Below, in pieces: positions 59,273 through 64,000 of a stretch of 64,000 nucleotides of DNA (its first letter is position 1; each line of letters starts with the position of its first letter). The DNA is taken from contig URGQ01000002.1 of assembly GCA_900547385.1 (NCBI GenBank), positions 162,721-226,720 of the forward strand, in the 5' to 3' direction. The stretch is from an uncultured Oscillospiraceae bacterium. Lineage in GTDB: Bacteria > Bacillota > Clostridia > Oscillospirales > Ruminococcaceae. The notes beneath the pieces are model-generated. The model was not told where the DNA came from. It was given only the letters and a program-made list of their open reading frames with translations, and did no database searches. A program made the position numbers and the translations under genes.

Positions 59273-59301
59273 ATTATATTATGATGTTCCGGATTTGTCA
59301 A
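59273..59301 (-). promoter_or_regulatory. Promoter of the riboswitch-oadB-oadG unit
   Basis: Minus strand: perfect TTGACA (59296-59301), 17 bases, perfect TATAAT (59273-59278). The start of transcription near 59266 matches the first base of the aptamer. Confidence 0.8.
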
Positions 59302-59322
59302 TCCGTTAGTTTCGGCTAAATC

Positions 59323-59898
59323 TTATCCCAGGATGCCTAGATGCTCCAGCAGCACCTTGCAGCCGATAAGGATCAGAATAATGCCGCCGGTCAGCGAGGC
59401 CTTGTCCTTATACTTAGCGCCAAAACGGTTGCCAATAAATACGCCCAACGCTGAGATTACAAAGGTGGTACATCCAATAAGCCCGGAGGCCTTGCCAATA
59501 CTCACAGAGAGGAACGCAAAGGTAATCCCCATTGCCAGCGCGTCAATACTGGTCGCCACCGCCATCAGCAGCAGTTCCTTCAGATCCAATCGTTCATTGG
59601 CGAATTCTTCCTCTTCCTTGCCATCCTCATGCAGGGTGTCCCACACCATCTTCCCGCCGATGAACAGCAGCAGCACAAAGGCGATCCAGTGGTCATACCG
59701 GGTGATGTACTGCGCAAATCGGCTGCCCAGCAGCCAGCCCAAAAAGGGCATCAGCGCCTGGAACCCGCCAAAAAACAATGCGATGATAAAGGTATGCCGG
59801 TAGTTGATGCGCCGCATTCCCAGGCCCTTGCATATCGCCACCGCAAAAGCGTCCATCGAAAGGCCGATCCCAATGAGCAGAATTTCTACTGTACTCAT
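59323..59898 (-). CDS. mntP: Manganese efflux pump MntP
   Basis: This 191-residue membrane protein has six hydrophobic helices in two related halves. The first begins EILLIGIGLSMDAFAVAICKGLGM and the second VATSIDALAMGITFAFL; each carries the conserved S-x-D-A/D-A metal-site motif. It exports Mn2+. It has its own promoter (59940-59968) and no riboswitch of its own; the manganese-type riboswitch lies downstream, in front of oadB. Confidence 0.93.
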   Translation of the reverse strand: MSTVEILLIGIGLSMDAFAVAICKGLGMRRINYRHTFIIALFFGGFQALMPFLGWLLGSRFAQYITRYDHWIAFVLLLFIGGKMVWDTLHEDGKEEEEFANERLDLKELLLMAVATSIDALAMGITFAFLSVSIGKASGLIGCTTFVISALGVFIGNRFGAKYKDKASLTGGIILILIGCKVLLEHLGILG

Positions 59899-59939
59899 GC
59901 CTTCACCCCATGTCAGTCAAAAAATAAGGTAACCCGATG

Positions 59940-59968
59940 ATTGTAGCATATCATCACCGGGCTGTCAA
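59940..59968 (-). promoter_or_regulatory. mntP promoter
   Basis: Minus strand: perfect TTGACA (59963-59968), 17 bases, TACAAT (59940-59945). The same bases form a hairpin followed by a T run further on, so this stretch may also serve as the terminator of the carrier-protein gene. Confidence 0.6.
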
Positions 59969-59974
59969 ACATAT

Positions 59975-60214
59975 TTATTCACGCTTCCCTGCCTGGGTAT
60001 TCATCCGGTACCAGTCCCATAGGGTCATCGGGGTTCCCAGCGCTTCCCTCGGTATTCTCGCCACCGAGATACTCTCCCCGGCCATCTCCAGCTCTTCCTC
60101 CAGCAGCACCATCGCCAGGGAATCCAGATAGCCGCTTTGCAGCAGCTCCGTGTTCCACTCCAGCGGCCGGTCACAGGCTCGACACAGTACTTCCAGCAGT
60201 TTATCTTTTTTCAT
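59975..60214 (-). CDS. dltC: D-alanyl carrier protein DltC-like
   Basis: This 79-residue acyl/peptidyl carrier protein has the phosphopantetheine site serine S32 in YLDSLAMV. The four-helix pattern and acidic character are right for DltC, which carries D-alanine activated by DltA to be transferred to teichoic acids. It lies 28 bases after the dltA-like gene. No dltB or dltD is seen, so the acceptor may differ. Confidence 0.85.
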   Translation of the reverse strand: MKKDKLLEVLCRACDRPLEWNTELLQSGYLDSLAMVLLEEELEMAGESISVARIPREALGTPMTLWDWYRMNTQAGKRE

Positions 60215-60235
60215 GTGCTCACCTCATCTTCTCCA

Positions 60236-60257
60236 AAATGTTTCATGTGAAACATTT
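60236..60257. promoter_or_regulatory. parS-like palindrome between dltA and dltC
   Basis: The core TGTTTCATGTGAAACA (60239-60254) differs from the parS consensus of Firmicutes (TGTTTCACGTGAAACA) at one central base. The arms continue the symmetry for another three bases on each side. It overlaps the dltA stop codon. ParB would spread from such a site, but parS usually clusters near oriC, and no origin genes are seen here. Confidence 0.45.
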
Positions 60258-61733
60258 GTTCCTTTCTTTTTCGTCTGTTGGCACAGTGCTTTGGTTCAAT
60301 AGCGCAGCTGCTTTCCTTCGGTCGATCTTACCGTTTACCGTCATGGACAGTGCACGACAAAACAATATCCTCCGGGGAACCATATACTCCGGCAGCATAC
60401 TGGCAAGAGCCTGACGCACCTGTTCCTCCTGTGGTTCTCCGGTTGCAGCCGCCACCGCCTGAAGGGAAATAACCCGTCCCAAGCGGTCTTTGCGCGGCAG
60501 CACCACTGCTTGATGAATCCCCGGCAATGCCGTCAATGCCGCTTCTATTTCGCCGGGCTCTATGCGGTAGCCCTTATATTTGATTTGGTCATCGCAGCGG
60601 GAAGCATACCACAAGTACCCATTTTCAAAGTACCCGATATCGCCGGTCACAAAGCGGCCATGAAATTTCTCTCCCCCAAGATAACCGGCGGCAACACTTA
60701 ACCCCTGTAAAGTAATATGTCCAGAATGGTCATGGAATTGCTCGCCCACGGTATCGTCTGCTGTGCTTCCCGCCTGTTGGACAATACCGTCCGGCTGTTC
60801 CACCGTAACACTAACCGCTTCCCCGTATTGGTGACCGATGGGAAGCCTCTCCTCTTTGGCCAGCTCCTTGGTGATCTCCACGGCTGTAACCGCACAAGTT
60901 GCTTCGGTGGGACCGTAAGCATTGATGATCCGCAGCCCTGGAAAACGCCGCCACAGCCGCCGCACGGTACTGCCTCTCAGCGGCTCCCCACAAAAGAAAA
61001 TCGTTTGTAAGCAAGGCAGCATCTTGGCCGCAAACCGTTCATCCAGCAGGCAGCAGTCCGCAAAGGAAGGGGTCATAACTGCCAGCTGCGCCCGGCTGTC
61101 GCAGGTGGAAAGGGAGCTCCCCTCCGGAGAAAGCTCCAGAGTACAGCCGGTGTATAATGTATAATATAGATCGGCGACTGAAAGATCGAAGGTAAACAGC
61201 GCCTGATTGAGCACAGCATGAGGATACAGCCCGGCAATGGCAGGATGCGTGGTGAACCAGGCGATGAAATTTTCCAGGTTGGCATAGGTGACCACAACGC
61301 CCTTTGGCGCACCGGTGCTGCCGGAGGTGAACAGGATATAGGCGATATCATCCGGAGCGGCAGCAGGTAAAGCAAAGCACTCCCCACCCTGGAGCGGGAT
61401 GGAAAGGCAATGGACGGTATCCTGCAGCGCTGTGGGAAGCGGCTGCAAACAGATGGCGGTATGGATGTTGGCCTGCGCGACCATAGAACTGACCCGCTGC
61501 GCCGGATAGTGCGGTCCGGCCGGAACATAAGGTCTGCCGGCCCAAAGACATCCCACCATAGCGATAACATACGCCGGGGATTTTTCGCCATAAATGAGGA
61601 CAGGCCCGCTGCCCTCCGCCAGCTTTGCCGCCAGTGCGCTGGCACGGCTGTGCAGCTCCTCCCAGGTCAAGTCCTGCTCCCCCATGCGGCAGGCAATGCC
61701 GCCCCGATGGGCAAAACTCCGTTCTCTCAGCAT
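60243..61733 (-). CDS. dltA: D-alanine--carrier protein ligase DltA-like
   Basis: This 496-residue adenylating enzyme of the ANL superfamily has the A3 motif YILFTSGSTGAPKGVVVTY, A5 INAYGPTEATCAVTAVEIT, A7 RFVTGDIGYFENGYLWY, A8 CDDQIKYKGYRIEPGEIEAAL and the late catalytic lysine in MTVNGKIDRRK. The sequence follows Bacillus DltA closely in these blocks. It would activate D-alanine and load it on the adjacent carrier. It overlaps vanW by seven bases. A different amino acid cannot be excluded from motifs alone. Confidence 0.88.
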   Translation of the reverse strand: MLRERSFAHRGGIACRMGEQDLTWEELHSRASALAAKLAEGSGPVLIYGEKSPAYVIAMVGCLWAGRPYVPAGPHYPAQRVSSMVAQANIHTAICLQPLPTALQDTVHCLSIPLQGGECFALPAAAPDDIAYILFTSGSTGAPKGVVVTYANLENFIAWFTTHPAIAGLYPHAVLNQALFTFDLSVADLYYTLYTGCTLELSPEGSSLSTCDSRAQLAVMTPSFADCCLLDERFAAKMLPCLQTIFFCGEPLRGSTVRRLWRRFPGLRIINAYGPTEATCAVTAVEITKELAKEERLPIGHQYGEAVSVTVEQPDGIVQQAGSTADDTVGEQFHDHSGHITLQGLSVAAGYLGGEKFHGRFVTGDIGYFENGYLWYASRCDDQIKYKGYRIEPGEIEAALTALPGIHQAVVLPRKDRLGRVISLQAVAAATGEPQEEQVRQALASMLPEYMVPRRILFCRALSMTVNGKIDRRKAAALLNQSTVPTDEKERNKCFT

Positions 61734-62563
61734 GGAAGCTCCTCCCGGAGCTGCTCCGGAGGGATGAGAGCTGGATCATACATCACCTGGGAGTGATTGA
61801 TCAGCAGCAATTCTCTGTCAAGCTCATTGCCTTCACAGTCTATTTTAGCGCGGTAAATGCGGCTGCAACGGTAATAATGGCCATCCGCTTCCCTTTGAAA
61901 ATGGTGGTCCTCCTCTATAATGCGCCAGCGGTACGGGAAAGCATGCTGAGCCCGCAGTTCGCCGCAGAGATCATGCCCCTCCTGCCAAATAAGCAGCTGT
62001 ACCGGCGTATCGGTATCATTGCGGAAACGGTAATCAACATTTTTATAAAAGATGCTTGTCCCGGTGCCGAAAGGCACCCGCCGCCCGCTATCCGGGAAAA
62101 GGGCATCGGTGTGATGGTGCAGCTCTGTGACTGTAAGAGGGCTATTGAGAACCATCCAGTGGATAAGATTGGCCAGCTGACATAGTCCCCCGCCGGTCTC
62201 TGCTCCCAGCCGCCCAGCCCCGATGGTCAGCCCTGGGAGATAACCTTTCCGGGCGGTGGTGCGGCCCACCGTATGCCAAAAGGAAAAGGTCTGACCTGGT
62301 TCAATGATAAGACCATGAATGCGTTCTCCCGCCAGACGGAGATTGGTTTCCTTATTATATTGCAGCTGCATATCCACACCAGCCAGTTGGCGCAGCATGG
62401 GGGAACGGTGCCCCTTAATGAGGGCCGGCAGCGGTTCCTCTTCCCGGCGCTTTGCAAAGCGTACCGGAGAGATAAAGTCCCGTATGTTGCGCAGCAAGAT
62501 CTCCTTTTCCACCGAGATACGGTAGCAAAAGGGACTTAGCTGGCAGAAAAGTTTCCTTGCCAT
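61727..62563 (-). CDS. vanW: VanW-family protein
   Basis: This VanW family protein has about 278 residues. The conserved block RIHGLIIEPGQTFSFWHTVGRTTARKGYLPGL is followed by GAGRLGAETGGGLCQLANLIHWMVLNSPLTVTELHHHTDALFPD, matching the VanW core, and FYKNVDYRFRNDTD. VanW occurs in vancomycin-resistance clusters of the VanB type but also in wall-related clusters; its function is unknown. No transmembrane segment is obvious. The start at 62563 follows GAGGAG; a longer frame starts upstream of the promoter and is rejected. It is first of the vanW-dltA-dltC set. Confidence 0.87.
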   Translation of the reverse strand: MARKLFCQLSPFCYRISVEKEILLRNIRDFISPVRFAKRREEEPLPALIKGHRSPMLRQLAGVDMQLQYNKETNLRLAGERIHGLIIEPGQTFSFWHTVGRTTARKGYLPGLTIGAGRLGAETGGGLCQLANLIHWMVLNSPLTVTELHHHTDALFPDSGRRVPFGTGTSIFYKNVDYRFRNDTDTPVQLLIWQEGHDLCGELRAQHAFPYRWRIIEEDHHFQREADGHYYRCSRIYRAKIDCEGNELDRELLLINHSQVMYDPALIPPEQLREELPC

Positions 62564-62603
62564 TATTGATCTTCTCCTCTCTTTCTCCTTGCGGAGTACC
62601 CCC

Positions 62604-62632
62604 ATTGTGCATGGTATAAGACCGTTTGTCAA
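62604..62632 (-). promoter_or_regulatory. vanW-dltA-dltC promoter
   Basis: Minus strand: perfect TTGACA (62627-62632), 17 bases, CACAAT (62604-62609), about 40 bases before the vanW start. Confidence 0.5.
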
Positions 62633-62673
62633 TAGAATTTGGCACTTTAGCGCCTCATAAACCAAAGGAAAAT

Positions 62674-62680
62674 TGTCGAA
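62674..62680 (+). promoter_or_regulatory. Possible Spo0A box
   Basis: TGTCGAA is the exact core of the Spo0A box and stands in the divergent region between vanW and the exonuclease gene. A 7-mer is short and may be chance. Another copy lies at 63745-63751, ahead of the promoter at 63798. Confidence 0.2.
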
Positions 62681-62748
62681 AAGCTTTCCTTTTGCTGCAA
62701 AATGCGCTAAAATAAGGAGCAGTACCCCAAGAAAAAGGAGCAAATCCC

Positions 62749-63672
62749 TTGAACAAAGTATTTTTTGACCTGGAATGGAACACCGGTTTTCTGGATGGCA
62801 ACAGCTTTGATGAAATCATTGAAATAGGCGCTGTGAAAACCGATGAAGAATATCGACAGATCGATGGATTCCGGCGGTTGATCCGCCCTGTGATCTACCG
62901 CAAGATGAACCCGTATATTCAGAAGATCCTGGCGATCACCATGAAGGACCTGCAGGGCGAAGAGCCTCTGGCCTCGGTTGCGAAGGCGTTCTTTGACTGG
63001 TGCGGCGATTGTGATACCCTCATTGCATGGAGCGGGAATGACTTTGGCGTGCTGGAAAAGCACCTGGCGCACATAGGAATGAAGATACCGGAGCAGTTGG
63101 TCCGTTACGATGTGCAGATGGCCTATGCCTACCGGACCGAGAACAGCATCCGCAACTATGCCCTAAAAACCGCGGTGGAGGCCATGGAGCTGCCGGAACC
63201 GGAGGGACAGGAATACCACGATGCCTACTGCGATGCCCAGTTTACAGCTGCTATCGGGCGGGCACTAACCGAACGCTACGGACCCTTACCGGCCGTAGAA
63301 GAACTTCAGGCGCTGAAAAATACCCTGGTAAAGCCAAAAAAGCCCAAGCTGCCACTGATATATAGTGTAAAAAAAGCAATAAGGATGGAGCAGTATGTTG
63401 CGTTCCCCTGCCCCACCTGCGGCTTGCCGCTGTGGCTGCCCTGCTGGTACGCATTGGATGATAAGCATTTTATCGGGCAAGCGTGCTGCCCGGAATGCGG
63501 TCCCCGATATGCCGAACTGACCTGTGACCATTTCCGGCAGAATCGGTGTGATGCACACTTTACTCTATGGGGGGAAGCCTGCGACTACGCAAAAGATCAA
63601 ATGAAAAAAGCGGTGGAGTTGGATTACTGCATCAAGCTGTATCCACCGCGGCGTAAAAAAGAAGCAAAGTAA
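62749..63672 (+). CDS. DEDDh-type 3'-5' exonuclease domain protein with zinc-finger tail
   Basis: The 307-residue protein starts at a TTG (62749) nine to ten bases after AAAAAGGAG. Residues 1-175 are an RNase T/DnaQ-like exonuclease: the first acids are in FFDLEWN (D7, E9), then IIEIGAV, an aspartate in WSGNDFGVLEKHL, and EYHDAYCDAQFTA for the histidine and last aspartate. The C-terminal half has CPTCGLPLWLPC and CCPECG, a probable zinc-binding module, and a charged tail. The substrate is unknown; RNA or DNA ends are both possible. It is divergent from vanW and ends at a good terminator. Confidence 0.85.
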   Translation: MNKVFFDLEWNTGFLDGNSFDEIIEIGAVKTDEEYRQIDGFRRLIRPVIYRKMNPYIQKILAITMKDLQGEEPLASVAKAFFDWCGDCDTLIAWSGNDFGVLEKHLAHIGMKIPEQLVRYDVQMAYAYRTENSIRNYALKTAVEAMELPEPEGQEYHDAYCDAQFTAAIGRALTERYGPLPAVEELQALKNTLVKPKKPKLPLIYSVKKAIRMEQYVAFPCPTCGLPLWLPCWYALDDKHFIGQACCPECGPRYAELTCDHFRQNRCDAHFTLWGEACDYAKDQMKKAVELDYCIKLYPPRRKKEAK

Positions 63673-63678
63673 CAGATG

Positions 63679-63704
63679 GAAGCCCTTACGGGGCTTCTTC
63701 TTTT
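63679..63704 (+). terminator. Terminator of the exonuclease gene
   Basis: GAAGCCC (63679-63685) pairs with GGGCTTC (63691-63697), followed by TTCTTTT. Confidence 0.85.
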
Positions 63705-63797
63705 ATGAGGTATACAGTGGAATCAGGCGGAAATTATTCGTAAATGTCGAATCTCGTTCCTAGTTAACGATTTTTTAACAATTGCGACGAGATGATA

Positions 63798-63826
63798 TTG
63801 ACAATTTTCTGCCTTATCGTTATTCT
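63798..63826 (+). promoter_or_regulatory. Promoter near the right end
   Basis: Perfect TTGACA (63798-63803), 17 bases, TATTCT (63821-63826). It directs transcription toward the right edge of the window. Confidence 0.55.
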
Positions 63827-63886
63827 GTATTATGATGAACGATTGACTGTGCGTTTGTCAAATCAACTTAAAGAGAGGTTTATACC

Positions 63887-63937
63887 ATGAAAAAATGCTC
63901 ATGTACGGTAGAGAAGCACAAAGCAAAACAAGGATAG
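63887..63937 (+). CDS. Possible 16-residue cysteine-containing peptide
   Basis: The ATG at 63887 has AGAGAGG eight bases upstream and opens 16 codons (MKKCSCTVEKHKAKQG) before TAG. It may be a leader peptide, a real micropeptide or a frameshifted start: a second frame from 63895 (MLMYGREAQSKTRIASP...) stays open to the window's end and could be a gene's beginning. I cannot decide between them. Confidence 0.25.
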   Translation: MKKCSCTVEKHKAKQG

Positions 63938-64000
63938 CCAGCCCTGCCACTATTCCGAAGTCAGGGGAACGCAATAGAAAAATTCATAGCTGTATGCTAT

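Larger units (their letters stand above)
63673..64000. other. Gene-poor end of window with a promoter and short frames
   Basis: After the terminator (63679-63704) this stretch is AT-rich. It has a Spo0A-box-like 7-mer (63745-63751), a promoter (63798-63826) and short reading frames near 63887-64000, discussed separately. No complete known gene is visible. Confidence 0.5.

Noticed and set aside
1..64000. tRNA, rRNA, insertion sequences, prophage or CRISPR arrays
   Set aside because: I looked through the intergenic stretches and found no cloverleaf, no regularly spaced repeats and no transposase or phage gene; a tRNAscan or CRISPR-finder run would settle this.

Overview
The window looks like a chromosomal segment of an anaerobic, spore-forming Clostridia (Firmicutes), most likely an Oscillospirales-type gut bacterium. 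This rests on a long-form HPF and PolC-type polymerase, sporulation genes (spoIIGA, sigE, sigG, yabP, yabQ, a spoVB-like flippase, a ylmC-like gene), cdaA/cdaR, a CIRCE element, AGGAGG-type ribosome sites and near-50 % GC coding DNA. Nearly all genes lie on the minus strand. Plus-strand genes occur at 21.1-23.6 kb, 53.7-56.4 kb and 62.7-63.7 kb. I saw no rRNA, tRNA, insertion sequence or CRISPR array.

Layout. 0-10 kb: two amidohydrolases, hisK-like phosphatase with a XerC/D-like recombinase, an hsp20-DUF308 stress operon under a CIRCE operator, an RNA methyltransferase, hpf, and the yabP-yabQ-divIC-S1 cell-division/sporulation operon. 10-20 kb: pyrH-frr-uppS-cdsA-rseP-ispG-polC, a translation/lipid/replication cluster lacking dxr at its usual place. 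19.7-23.6 kb: an ApbE flavin transferase divergent from two lipoproteins with repeated FMN-binding-like domains, then a cytidylate-kinase-like gene. 23.7-33.6 kb: a complete oligopeptide ABC transporter (oppABCDF) plus an M3 oligoendopeptidase. Its OppC carries a seven-repeat RCC1-type propeller between its first and second membrane segments, and its OppF carries a long coiled-coil insertion. 33.8-40.5 kb: rpsB-tsf, ylmC-like, sigG, rqcP, hup, mazG, spoVB-like and a zinc-ribbon gene. 40.5-47.3 kb: recJ-relA-dtd-MBL-hemZ. 47.4-53.6 kb: an FAD dehydrogenase, cdaA-cdaR, a DivIVA-like coiled-coil gene and spoIIGA-sigE. 53.7-57.7 kb: nth, three small genes, a sirtuin, a lipoprotein and a VTT-family membrane protein. 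57.8-64 kb: a sodium-pump decarboxylase beta subunit with its tiny OadG-like partner behind a yybP-ykoY-type (manganese) riboswitch, mntP, a vanW-dltA-dltC set, and a DEDDh exonuclease.

How they work together. The opp system and oligoendopeptidase would import and hydrolyse peptides. ApbE would flavinylate surface lipoproteins. The sporulation genes (sigE, sigG and targets such as yabP, which has a SigE-like promoter) form a dispersed developmental set: gene pairs contiguous in Bacillus (rpsB-tsf/pyrH-frr, spoIIGA-sigE/sigG, yabMNO/yabPQ) are split here. The most unusual items are the OppC-RCC1 fusion, the OppF insertion, the ApbE/double-domain lipoprotein locus, the manganese-type riboswitch ahead of a decarboxylase sodium-pump subunit, and a promoter-operator-terminator unit near 5.1 kb with no gene in it.
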